Shown here: piece by piece, positions 47,501 through 58,100 of the stretch
Numbering within the stretch: position 1 is the stretch's first letter
Layout: every line of letters starts with the position of its first letter
Source: Colias croceus
Lineage: Eukaryota > Arthropoda > Insecta > Lepidoptera > Pieridae
DNA length: 64,000 nt
Reading direction: 5' to 3'
NCBI RefSeq assembly: GCF_905220415.1
Contig: NC_059544.1
Span: 8,682,501-8,746,500, forward strand
The notes under the pieces: generated by a model
The model's input: the letters and a program-made list of their open reading frames with translations, nothing else
What the model was told of the DNA's origin: nothing
Databases searched by the model: none
Position numbers and translations under genes: made by a program

Positions 47501-48129
47501 ACATATCAACACCTACACCTACTCCCACACAAATTACAACACAGTCTATTTGTAACTTTCAATTTAAAGTTCAGCCTATTTCAACATTGCTAAAGTTAAT
47601 AAATTGTATAAATAATACCTATATAATATTTTTAATTTAGTTATAGGATAATATTGGATAAACTATGAAAAGTTATACTGTTTATATTTTATACATCATA
47701 AAAATAAATTAAATAACCTAAATTATTTACTTTTATTAGATCAGCTTACTAAGACGTGTACTACATTATTTTTAGAAATGAAAAATTAGTAGCAGGTATT
47801 TTCCTAGACAAAATAATAAAAAATTATAGAAGCGTAGAGAGATAATGATTCACTCATTATCTCATTAAATGTTATACTTACAGAATTTTTATCGGGATGT
47901 AGTTTAATAGCTAACTTTTTGTATGCTTGCCTTATCTCTTGAGTTGAGGCCTGTTTAGATACCCCCAATATTTCATAGTAACCCACTTCACTGAGATCAA
48001 CTGTTCCCATTAAAACTAAACTTATGATAATTATTTTGTACCTATAAATTAAATAAATTTTAGTAAAACTTTTAATATGACGTTGATTTGAATTTTGAAA
48101 TAATAAAAGCTCATATATTAAACTTACAT
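38547..48129 (-). CDS. DNAJC10: DNAJC10/ERdj5-like ER co-chaperone with thioredoxin domains
   Basis: ERdj5 is an ER-lumen J protein that reduces misfolded proteins for degradation with BiP (family knowledge). Sixteen coding exons: AT at 48128-48129, 47882-48041, 46845-47058, 46151-46263, 45616-45711, 44957-45151, 44422-44613, 43981-44101, 42787-42987, 42309-42415, 41428-41593, 40877-41019, 40419-40543, 39528-39641, 39210-39297 and 38547-38819. All phases close: 769 aa against 793 in human. The start codon is split AT/G. Residues 1-15 form a signal peptide (MYKIIIISLVLMG). The J domain has LHPDK for the usual HPD loop and Y-D-K-Y-G. The first thioredoxin domain has CPPC. Later domains have no cysteines (APYKVTW), CTEVC, and CYRC. 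The C terminus is RDEL, a KDEL-type retention signal. The order J-Trx-(b-type)-Trx-Trx-Trx with RDEL separates it from DNAJC16. Confidence 0.9.
39715..39900 (-). repeat. LINE 3'-UTR fragment (AATAAA tail)
   Basis: The - strand reads 'ggttgcctggaagaaatcac', 'gataaggccgcc', 'agtacaataaag' and a TAAA run. Inserted in a DNAJC10 intron in the sense direction of the host gene, so it brings a sense-strand AATAAA into the intron. Same family as 3355-3520. Confidence 0.65.
41285..41400. repeat. Dispersed repeat with GAAACTTCTTTGGC, copy 2
   Basis: Shares 'gccgagcacac', 'gtgaaacttctttggc', 'gataccaaaatcgtcgcc' and 'ggtattgcc' with the 12,058-12,210 element, mainly in inverted order. Lies in the DNAJC10 intron next to exon 11. 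Confidence 0.5.
41619..41845 (-). repeat. SINE/LINE 3' tail, type 1
   Basis: Complement of the 7912 family, complete from the 'tcctaataatattataaagg' end to 'cgcgggcgaagccgcgggcg'. Lies in a DNAJC10 intron. Confidence 0.7.
43013..43322 (-). mobile_element. Full-length tRNA-derived SINE
   Basis: On the - strand the 5' head holds a Pol III A box (TGGCTCAGTGGT, 43304-43315) and a B box (GGTTCGAGACC, 43262-43272) about 31 bases apart, as in a tRNA. A unique body and a short GATGATGATGATGATG-type tail at 43,013-43,028 follow. Its body is shared with the truncated copies at 15,015, 37,441 and 33,190. The tail ends about 25 bp from the DNAJC10 exon 9 splice acceptor. Confidence 0.8.
43365..43486 (+). 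repeat. LINE 3'-UTR fragment (AATAAA tail)
   Basis: 'aagcgataaggccgccaaat', 'tgtgtgcattgtacaataaa' and 'gtgttttctatttta'. It is the last ~120 bp of the tail family also found at 3355 and 39,715. Confidence 0.65.
43492..43668 (+). repeat. SINE/LINE 3' tail, type 2
   Basis: Almost identical to 8515-8693 through 'tcggttcagccgttctc'. Sits directly behind the LINE tail at 43,365, so two retroposons are stacked. Confidence 0.7.
44118..44312 (-). repeat. SINE/LINE 3' tail, type 3
   Basis: Complement of 'agctgtgtcccacagattta', 'gttcctgagattagcgc' and the 'caaacaaacaaactcttca' end; the 3' part is shared with 51,323-51,519 and 53,205-53,462. In a DNAJC10 intron. Confidence 0.6.
46000..46075 (-). repeat. 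Short retroposon fragment with ATT-repeat tail
   Basis: 'gtcccactgctgagcaaagg' and 'cctctcttccc' after a TTATTATTATT run. The phrase is a frequent lepidopteran SINE motif (from memory); only a short piece is present here. Confidence 0.45.
46490..46620 (+). repeat. LINE 3'-UTR fragment
   Basis: 'ggttgcttggaagaaattgc', 'aagcaataaagccgccaatt' and a terminal TAAATAAATA run, a diverged member of the 3355 tail family in DNAJC10 intron 3. Confidence 0.55.
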
Positions 48130-48812
48130 GGTGCTAAAAATGAAATTCACTTTGCACTTTATTGATTTATTTGTTATTCAAGTTTTTAAACCGTGAACCT
48201 ATGGTGCGTAATCGAATAATTCAGATATTTTATTGGTTTCATTTAAAGTCTGGTAAAGATATGAGCATTTTGGCTGTAGATTATTCACTGTAAATTTCAA
48301 TAACAGCGGATAGCGCTGAACTATTGTAAGCGTCCGGCCATTTCTTGTCAACAAGTGTCACTCAGTGTCACTATTGAAATTTGAAGTATTAACAATTGAC
48401 ATTTGACTCAAACTTCAAATTCAAATTTCAATGTGACAGCAGAGGTAGACAATAGACAATAGGTGACATTTTATGGTGCATTTACACAATAGAAAAGCGA
48501 TGCGAAACTAGATCTGTGGATGCGAATAATCACAGCGAATAACGAACACAACAGTTAAACATAATATATTAGCTTCAGTCTTAGATCAAATGATTTAAGG
48601 CTTCAGGAGACAGTCCCAAAGTACGCCAAAGAAAGTTTTCTGTTCCTGCAATATATAACAAAAAATGTGTACAAAACAAGTGACCGTATAGAACTGGAAC
48701 ATCCTGGAGAGGTTTGGAACTTTAAATTTAGAATGTAGGTACTATATAGACAATAAACCTAATAACCAGCACAAGAACAAGCATCATAGGCATTTTCATA
48801 AAAAAAAACGAC
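48130..48812. promoter_or_regulatory. 5' region of DNAJC10-like gene
   Basis: Upstream of the split start codon. It contains an imperfect inverted pair around 'tgtcactattgaaatttgaa' and 'ttcaaatttcaatgtgaca' (48,375-48,437). No ER-stress element could be assigned with confidence. Confidence 0.35.
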
Positions 48813-48975
48813 GTGTGTCACTCGGGGACTGACGCGGTAAAGCTATAGCATGCTATGCCTTCAAGCCACACCTCCGCCCGTCGGAGTGGGGAGCGTGAGG
48901 ATTTTTCGTTACGGAATTTCTCGATTCAGTCCCCGCGCTCAAGGCCCGCGATAGAAGCTATGCAATAGCTTAAAA
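48813..48975. repeat. Dispersed element 'agctattgcat', copy B
   Basis: Matches 5868-6045 with few changes ('gccttcaagccacacctccg', 'tcgttacggaatttct', 'ctcaaggcccgcgatagaag') and ends 'gctatgcaatagctta', pairing with 'taaagctatagcatgc' at its left. Confidence 0.7.
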
Positions 48976-49299
48976 TTAAAACTCGAATATCTCGAAAACA
49001 GTTAAGTTTAGGATGGGGGGTTCCATAATGAAATCATTTAGAAATGATGTGTACTACATTCCACTAACGGATCTAGGTCGACTTTTCCTGTAACCCTGTA
49101 TTTTGTGTAGCCCGCACATCTATCACTATCAGAAATTTCCATCAGATATTGAACGGACGCTGTGGAGGATGCACGCGTTTACTTTGCACGGCAGGACAAG
49201 ATGACAGAAACGGAAGATTTGAAATTACGGAAATTGAAAATTGAATAGTTAGGTAAGAGTTAGGTATTGTTCATGGAATTTAGGTATTACACGTTTGTG

Positions 49300-49660
49300 A
49301 AATTGGCTGATATGCAATCTTCTGCAACTGAGTCGCTAAACCCAGTATAGACGTTTTATTTCATTTTTATTAAGTAAGTAGAACAATGATGCTAATGAAA
49401 GTAACTGATCGTCATCCATTTTGTTACTTTTTTTTAACTTTTTGTAAACTATTCCTACTATGCTGCCGGCCAACCGCAAACTAAACTCATACTTACTTGC
49501 CTGAAGGAAATTTCTGATAAGTGTGCGGAATGGTGTCGACCAAGTCGACGGACATCGGAATGGCATCGGAAATTTTCTGACAGAAAAATTAAACTGTGTG
49601 GCCGGCCCGAATAACTTGACAGTTGACATTTAACATTTAAAAATTTACGCGCCGCGCGCA
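49300..49660 (-). pseudogene. Possible Harbinger (HARBI1-like) transposase N-terminal remnant
   Basis: A 97-codon frame ends in a stretch starting Met-Asp-Asp-Asp-Gln-Leu-Leu and finishing K-R-L-Y-W-V before a stop. PIF/Harbinger nucleases often begin this way and then read R/K-R-x-W/Y-W-V-x-P (from memory). No catalytic domain follows and no paired inverted ends were found. It may be a 5' fragment; the assignment rests on one short motif. Confidence 0.35.
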
Positions 49661-49830
49661 ATGCGCGTTGCTTTAATAAATAATAGGTAATTATTATTTA
49701 ACCAACTACCGCCAAAGATTTTGAATACTTTTGCTTACCACATCCAGACACAAATTTCAAATTAAAATTTTTTTAATTATTTGTATTATCAGTTTTGAAT
49801 TGTGTCTTTTGGTCACTGGAGGGACGTCCT

Positions 49831-49860
49831 ATGGCTATACCTGAAGCACCCAGTTTTAAT
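49831..49860 (+). other. Candidate small first exon (Met-Ala-Ile-Pro-Glu-Ala-Pro-Ser-Phe-Asn)
   Basis: ATG plus nine codons end exactly at AAT followed by gtgagt. The nearest acceptor (atgcag at about 50,041) leads to 19 more codons and a stop, so this model gives only 29 aa. It is either a non-coding or micropeptide transcript, or chance. No downstream exon with a known domain was found before 52,159. Confidence 0.2.
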
Positions 49861-51322
49861 GTGAGTCCATTTATTATTTGAATTTTATGTATCAAAAATG
49901 AAATTGCTTTAAGGCTTTTTAATAAGTAAAGGATTATCTGTAATTGGTATTTACTGTATAATGTCTATAAAATAGTACCATGTCATATTATATTTTGCTT
50001 AAAAATTTATAAGTAACTAACTATCTTTTTATTTAATGCAGCCAATTTTACTGGCACAATGTATACACATTAACATCTGCTGTAGTCTCCCAACGATATA
50101 AAAATGTAAGGGAGATAAATCCAAACTTATTTGTAAAATTAAGTTAGATAAACACTGAACACAGCTTAAAAGAAAATTGTAAAAACTTTAGTAGCGCCTG
50201 CAAAGTCAAGCAGGCACTAATTGGAAACCAAGTGTTGGAAACTAACCCTTTGGATATTTTGATCAACAGTAAATAAAAAGCCAGCTTTAGGACAATTTAT
50301 TTATTATTAGTTTCTTTAAATACCAATAAAATATCACATTCTTTCACAAACGGCACAACAATATCACCAACACATACACAACAAGAGAGACATTATATTA
50401 AATAGGTACATTCTTATTAATTATTTAAAATATAAGTACCTATCAAATCACAGTTAATTTATTTCTAAACACATTACAATATATTTCAAATTACAAGTTT
50501 TCTATGAGATGATAATATTATTTCATCACAGAGAAACAATGATGAAAAAATATTTGTATAATTGGTATACATATACAATTTTATAAAGGTAACCATTCAT
50601 ATGTACATAATAGTTATTTTATGAAGACAATATAAATAAATGCAATTGTTTCTGCTAAACCATAAACAAGATCATAATTTTACTAACATAGACTATAAAT
50701 AATGGCAAACTAATGAATAATGATCCACACCTCTAATTTAAATATGTAGTAAGTACAAAAAAATCCTCTATCAAATATACATTTTTATAAATTTATAAAT
50801 AGTCAAATAATAAATATTCAAAAGTTTTTCTTAAATTTAGCAAATGCACGTCATGAATGACCTTAATATTGCAATAAAGCAGTTATAATGCTTAATTTGA
50901 ATTTGTTCTCTATTTAAATTTGAAATCAGACATGTTTTAGAATACATATTATAAAATGAGGTCTTAATCAATTTAAAATCAATTTTAAATTCTCAAATAG
51001 TGTAAGATGAGGATTTTTTTATTTCTTTTGAAACAAGTGTACCTATATAATTTTTTTATTATTATTAATCGCCTATAAGACGGCAAGGCATGCTTTTATA
51101 ATGATTGTTATTACGAAAAATGATTCAATTAATTAAAACAAGGGTCATAGTATAAACAGTAACTGGATGGATGACTTAGATTTTGTTCTAAAATATATTA
51201 AGGATAGTGTCTTATTAATGTAAGCAATTTACAAAGTAAATAGATCACGACTTTAACCCTGTCAGACATTGTACTATCAGCTGTTTTGAACGTGCATAAT
51301 ATAATAAACGATTTATATTTTA
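49861..51322. other. Gene-free AT-rich spacer
   Basis: No supported exon, RNA gene or repeat apart from AT-rich runs. Confidence 0.4.
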
Positions 51323-51519
51323 CTAGCTGCTCCGCGCGGTTTCATCCCCGTGGCTCCACTCCTGTTGGCCATAGCGTGATGTTATATAGCCTATCACCTT
51401 CCTCGATAAATCGGCTATCTAACACCGAAAGAATTTTTCAAATCGGACCAGTAGTTCCCGAGATTAGCGCGTTCAAACAAACAAACAAACTCTTCAGCTT
51501 TATAAAATTAGTATAGATG
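51323..51519 (+). repeat. SINE/LINE 3' tail, type 3
   Basis: 'actagctgctccgcgcggtt', 'tagcctatcaccttcctcga', 'gttcccgagattagcgcg' and the end 'ttataaaattagtatagat'. Related to 53,205-53,462 and 44,118-44,312. Confidence 0.65.
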
Positions 51520-51823
51520 ACATAATATTGATTAAGTAGCTATACATATTATATTCATTGATTTGATTTTGCGTTAAAATTTCACCCTTACACAACCATT
51601 GGTAAGAACTATCTCAGAGAAGGTGTATAAGTCACATCACTGAAAAATATGACAATGATCTACCTATTAAAGGTTTTGGATAAGATGTACCACTATCTAT
51701 TATTTATGATACACGAATTAAATAGGAAAACGTATTAAAATAATGGAATTTAATTCGTATTCTCAACAGTTGTTTTTCAAAATAAATATAAAATATGATA
51801 CATAAAATACAGTAAATATGAAC

Positions 51824-51829
51824 TTTATT
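51824..51829 (-). terminator. Candidate poly(A) signal of the ABCG gene
   Basis: AATAAA on the - strand, 330 bp beyond the stop at 52159. Plausible but not unique. Confidence 0.3.
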
Positions 51830-52158
51830 AAATTCATAAAATAAGTGGGATTTTCGGGGACAAGCTGTTTATCCTTGTAACGTGACAGCGTGTGACGGTG
51901 TGAGCATACGCAATCCAACCAAGAAAAGTTAATTCGAAGTAAATAAGCAATAACATTTGCATATTTTGGTGTCAGGCGAAATAAAATTAACAGTTACCTA
52001 CTAATTTGCAAAAATATTTCTAGGTAGGCAAATCGTATTTTGCATATGACATTTTCGACACATAGAGGTCATTGGAGTTCGTATTCTTAGGTGGATCACG
52101 TTACATTTAAATATAAATATAAATAAACTCATACATCACTGATACCCAATTATGTAGC

Positions 52159-55100
52159 TTAATTCGCTTTTTTAACCATCCGCCTTAAAGTTAAATAACC
52201 TATTATTCTAAGGGCAACAAATTCAGCCACGAGAATCGAAATGTCGACCCAATAGTTGTCCGGATTTAAGCTTAGTTCCTTCATAAGCTCTTTGGGATAC
52301 CTGTAACAAATATGTTGTTTTTGTTAATTATTTTTCACCCGCTTTGTAGAAAACTTAACAAATTATATAGGTACTAAAACTTCCTCAAGCAAAGCACTAT
52401 CCATTAAAAAAACCCTATCAAAATCTGCGTAATTTTTAAGATCGAAGCATACAGACACACAGACGATGGAAATCGACTTTTTTATAGAATGTGACACATA
52501 ATATTTCATCAATAGTCAATATATGGAGGGTAGTATTCTGAATTCATCATTATCATCGTCATCAGCTCATTATGTTACTACTGCTGGGGCATAGGGTAGG
52601 CATAGGCATAGGGGCTGGGTAAGGGGTCAGGCCACACTGCCAACTGAGTAAATTTTATAACTGAACAATTTTTTACTTTAATTTTATGCATTTTTTGATT
52701 AAGTATATTGTTTGCTATAACCACAGACTCTATAACTGAATTTGGACACGCAACATAGAAGAAAAAGCATAACCGCGGAGAATTACTTAATTAGCGTAAC
52801 AAAATGTAATTTAAATAACCTTGATTTATTCAAACTCAAACATCTGTGCGTTTGTTTTGTCATCTTAACGATATAGATATTTTTTAATTTACTTTAATGA
52901 GCGTTAAATAATTACCTAAGGTGACAATACATGACGTCATCTGGACAATGCAGTGGTACCCTATTATACGAGTACAGCGATATGACGAGAGCTTCAAAAC
53001 TGTGCCTTAAGAAGGAGCCATAGGACACAAATCGCATGATCGGATGCATGTGCGGGATCAGAACCAGGAAACCGGCGAAACCGAGCATCACGCATGTTGT
53101 TATTGCACCGAGGAATGTACCGTTCTGTGGAAAAAATAAATAATTATATAACTTTAGCCAAAAGTTTACTGGAGATATGCCTAATATTCTTATATAAAAT
53201 TAAATAGCAGTTGTGCCGCGCAGTTTTTCCTGCATCGCTCCGTTCCTATAGGTCCTAAAACCACCACCATCACACTAAGGTGATGAGATAATATAGCCTA
53301 CAGGCTCATAGTCTTCCTCCGTAAATGGGCTATCTTAGACTGATCGATTTTTTTTTTGAATCGGAACCCTAGTTCCTGAGATGAGTGCTTTCAACCAAAT
53401 ACATAAACAAACATTAAACTCTTCAGCTTTATAATATGTGTTAGATTATTATAAGATATAGATTTTCTTCGCATAAACAATTCAATATGGCTTCAAAATG
53501 CACCGGAACTCGAAGTGTTAATATTTCTAATAACTGCTAAATAGGTCAAACTATACAGGTCAAAGGATTGGGACTATGATCGCGATAATTACAATGTTTT
53601 CACTGAAAAGACGCGAAGAATAATAATAAGTAATAGCGATATCACGTGCTCATTAAACTTATATGTAGATAATCCTCTTCAATGTCATCACTAATTAAAG
53701 TTAAAGAAAAAAATATATAATACTTTAGTTCCAGGATATAACTCCTCCTAGTCCCTACTGGGAGGAGTTATATCCTGGAACTATTTAATCTATGGTTATA
53801 CTTACAATAGGATTAACGCATGTTCCAATTACATTGCCTATCGAATCAGCAAGTAATGTAACATTGGCGAGCACAAAAACAAACATGACGAAACGAGATA
53901 ACTCGATGGGCTGGCCTGTGAGGAGGTAGGCGGGCGTGGAGTATACTAAGCTGTACCAGACCTGAAACATAAATCGCTTAAATATAAACCGCTTAATAGA
54001 TCGTTATAATTATTTTGTTTGTGGAATTTGTTTTCTTTATGAAGAAAAATTGAATTTAACCTATGAGCATAGGTAAATAAAAGATGTTTAACTTAAAATA
54101 AAGGCAAATAAACAGGACACGCTTGTATGAATTTTAAGTGCATACGAGTACCTTGTTTGAAGAAAATAATGCTAGATAATTATTATTAATGTTCTTATAT
54201 TAAATGTTTGCCTTACTTGTAACGGCATTGTGGTGACCAAGATGGCGGCGTAGTATGTCTTCAGGCTGTACCAATTGTTAAAATTCTCTTTTTTTAACAC
54301 TGGCAATTCATCAGGAACTGAAAATTTAAAAATGGAGATTGATTTTCATACTAAATATACTGGCATCCGTTTTTACACTATTTCAATCCTCTAATCTTAT
54401 CTAAGCATCCGTAACAAAATAAAGCAAATTCGCAAGTGTGCAGATATAATGTCTCATTCTAAATGTAAGGTTAAATAAATATTTTGCTTTCGGATACAAT
54501 GTAATCGTTTTTATTATTTGTTTACTGCACCATTTAGCCGTAGTCCGTAGATTACTTAATAGTTAGTTACGTTAAAGTTTTATCAAGTCGACCTTTTATT
54601 AAATGTCACGAATGATAACATTAATTGATTAAAGATTTTCAAGTGTTAAGTGTGCATAATCGCTTTTTTATAATGCTATCGAGGAAGTGTTTTCAAAACC
54701 AGAATTCTTGGACTACTGGTTTCCATGAGGTCAATGTTCTTTCAAAGCCAAGGAATTTGATACCTTACATATTTTGAGTCCGAACAAAATCAGCATGGCA
54801 ATTTATCATGCGTCTAAGGAATGGCTTGTATTTTATTATTTTATTTGTTTTTTTTTACTGATTAATGGTGGACATAGAATGATCAAATTTCCAGAACTCT
54901 TAAAACAAAATAAGCTACCTACCACTTTATCATGTTACAGGTTATACGAGTCTTACAGGTAAAAAAATGTATAAACTTACATCTCAGAACGGCCGGCATC
55001 ACAGAGGTATAACATAAGTAGGTAACCGATACAATAAGAAATCCTAGATTGTTGAATGTCTTCGATCCATTGCTGCCTGTATTATCATATAATAACCCGA

Positions 55101-58100
55101 GTAGGACACCAATGAAGAGATGCAGAGCCACTTTTAGATGTGTCATTGACTGAAAAAGAACAAGTCTAATTTTTAAGTGGCCTGTGTCTAGACATGAACC
55201 CATTTGGGACATATAAATGCGTATAAGGAAAATAACTAAATATATTTTATGACAGACGGCAAATATGGCAAGCAATTAGATGGCAATTTAGATGTTATAC
55301 TGCTTTATTGCTATTCCCCCTATTGCCCCGCTATTCCTGGCTACGGTAGCGGCTACGGTAACGGCGGGGCAAGGGGTGCTAAGAATCACCGGATGCGATC
55401 CGGCTACCACTCCCGACGACCCCTGGCCCTGGTAACATACAATGCACGCACATTGAGGACGGATGAAAAGATTGTTGAGCTGGAAGAAGAATTGAGCAAA
55501 TTACGCTGGGATGTCATAAGGTTATCTGAAGTCCGAAGAGAGGGGGAGGACACGGTAACGTTGACGTCCGGTAATTTGTTCTTCTACCGGGAGGGCGACC
55601 AACAGTCCCAAGGTGGAATCGGGTTTATCGTCCACAAATCTCTCGTCAACAACATCGTAAGCATTGAGAGTGTGTCGAGCAGGGTAGCGTGCCTTATACT
55701 CAGAATATCTCAAAGATATTCGCTGAAGGTCATACAGGTTTACGCACCGACCTTGGCTCACTCCGATGAAGAAGTGGAGTTTATGTATGAGGACATAAGT
55801 AGGGCCATACATACCTCGAAAACACACTTCAATGTTGTGATGGGAGATTTCAACGCAAAGTTGGGCAAGAGAGGCGATGATGAGTTGAGAGTGGGGCAAT
55901 TTGGATTTGGACACCGCAATCCGAGGGGCCAGAGACTAGCAGACTTTCTGGAGAAGGAGGGTCTTTTTATGATGAATTCCTTCTTCCAGAAACCGACCCA
56001 CAGGAAGTGGACCTGGCTCAGCCCCGACGGTAAGACGAAAAATGAGATAGACTTCATTATGACCACGAAAAGACAAATATTCAAAGATGTCTCCGTGATC
56101 CACAGGGTGAAAACCGGAAGCGATCACCGAATGGTACGAGGCATCTTGAATATCGATGTCAAACGTGAGAGATCTCGTCTGATGAAGTCTACGCTCCGTC
56201 CTTGCCATGAACAAATCCAAAACACCGAAAGCTTTCAACTGGAACTGCAAAATCGCTTCGATTGCCTCGACAGTAGCGTTTCAGTGGACGATCTAAATAA
56301 CAGGCTGGTAGAAACTATCCGCGCGGTTGGGTCCCACTTTAAAACCCGTAAAGTAAACCCGCAAAAACTCTTAGACCACACTCTGAAACTTATGGCAGAC
56401 CGGCGCTCTATGCCACTGCGCACATCTGAAGATGCTAAGTCATATAGGCAGCTCAATAGACTGATATCTAAATCTCTGCGACACGACATTCGCTCCTTTA
56501 ATGCTTCAAGCATTGAGGAAGCGATTAAGCGAAACCAAGGCTCGAAAGTGTTTGCAAGAGATATGTCTATTGGGCAGAGCCGGCTGACGAAGCTGAAGAC
56601 AGACCGTGGCGTAGTAGTGTCGGCCAAGTCAGAGGTATTAGGAGAGGTCGAGAGGTTCTACCGGCAGCTTTACACCTCAGTTGCCAAGCCTGTTAATAGT
56701 CCGGCTAAAGACCCAAGAGCCCGACTAACCCGACATTTCACCGAGGATATCCCGGACATCAGCCTGTACGAGATTAGGATAGCTCTGAAACAGCTTAAGA
56801 ACAACAAGGCGCCGGGTGAGGATGGAATCACCTCTGAGCTTCTGAGAGCGGGTGGAAAACCAATCCTCAGGATGCTCCAGAGGCTATTCAATTCCGCCTT
56901 GCTCGAGGGCACAACGCCTGAAGCATGGAGCAGGAGTGTGGTTGTTCTATTCTTCAAAAAGGGAGATAAGACCCTATTGAAGAACTACAGACCGATATCA
57001 CTCTTGAGTCATGTTTATAAGCTGTTTTCAAGGGTTATCACGAATCGTCTCGAACGCAGGTTAGATGACTTCCAGCCTCCCGAACAAGCCGGTTTCCGTA
57101 AAGGCTTTAGCACCATAGACCACATCCACACGCTGCGGCAAATTATACAGAAAACCGAAGAGTATAATTTGCCACTATGCTTAGCGTTCGTGGACTATGA
57201 AAAAGCCTTCGATTCGATCGAGACCTGGGCCGTGTTGAGGTCTCTCCAGCGGTGCCGTATTGACTATCGGTACATCGAAGTATTGAGAAGCTTGTACGAA
57301 AACGCCACCATGTCAGTCCGAGTACAAGATCAGTGTACAAAGGCAATCCCATTGCAGCGCGGTGTTAGACAAGGCGACGTGATATCGCCCAAACTTTTTA
57401 CCGCTGCTTTGGAAGATGCCTTCAAACTGTTGGAATGGAAAGGACTTGGCATCAATATTAATGGCGAGTACATCTCTCATCTTCGATTTGCCGACGACAT
57501 CGTAGTCATGGCAGAATCCCTGGAAGACCTTAATACAATGCTCGATGACCTCTACAGAGTTTCACAACAAGTGGGCCTTAGCATGAACATGGACAAGACG
57601 AAAATCATGTCAAATGTCCATGTTGTGCCCACTCCGGTCTCTGTTGGAAACTCTATTCTCGAAGTTGTTGACGAATATGTCTACCTCGGACAAACCGTCC
57701 AATTAGGCAGGTCCAACTTCGGGAAAGAGGTCAATCGTCGAATCCGACTCGGATGGGCAGCGTTCGGGAAGTTACATAACATCTTTTCGTCCAAAATCCC
57801 TCAGTGCCTGAAGACAAAAGTCTTCGAGCAATGTGTGTTGCCGGTGATGACATACGGTACAGAAACGTGGTCTCTAACCCTGGGCCTTGTGCACAAACTC
57901 AGCGTCGCTCAACGTGCTATGGAAAGGGCTATGCTCGGAGTTTCCCTACGAGATCGAATCAGAAATGAGGAGATCCGTAGGAGAACCGGTGTCACCGACA
58001 TAGCTCGCCGGATTAGCACGCTGAAGTGGCAATGGGCTGGGCACATAGCCCGCAGAACCGATGGCCGTTGGGGCAGAAAGGTTCTCGAATGGAGACCACG

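Noticed and set aside
55249..55392. LINE protein starting at ATG 55249
   Set aside because: The 10-bp target duplication ends at 55308, so this ATG is host DNA; only sequence from 55309 belongs to the element.
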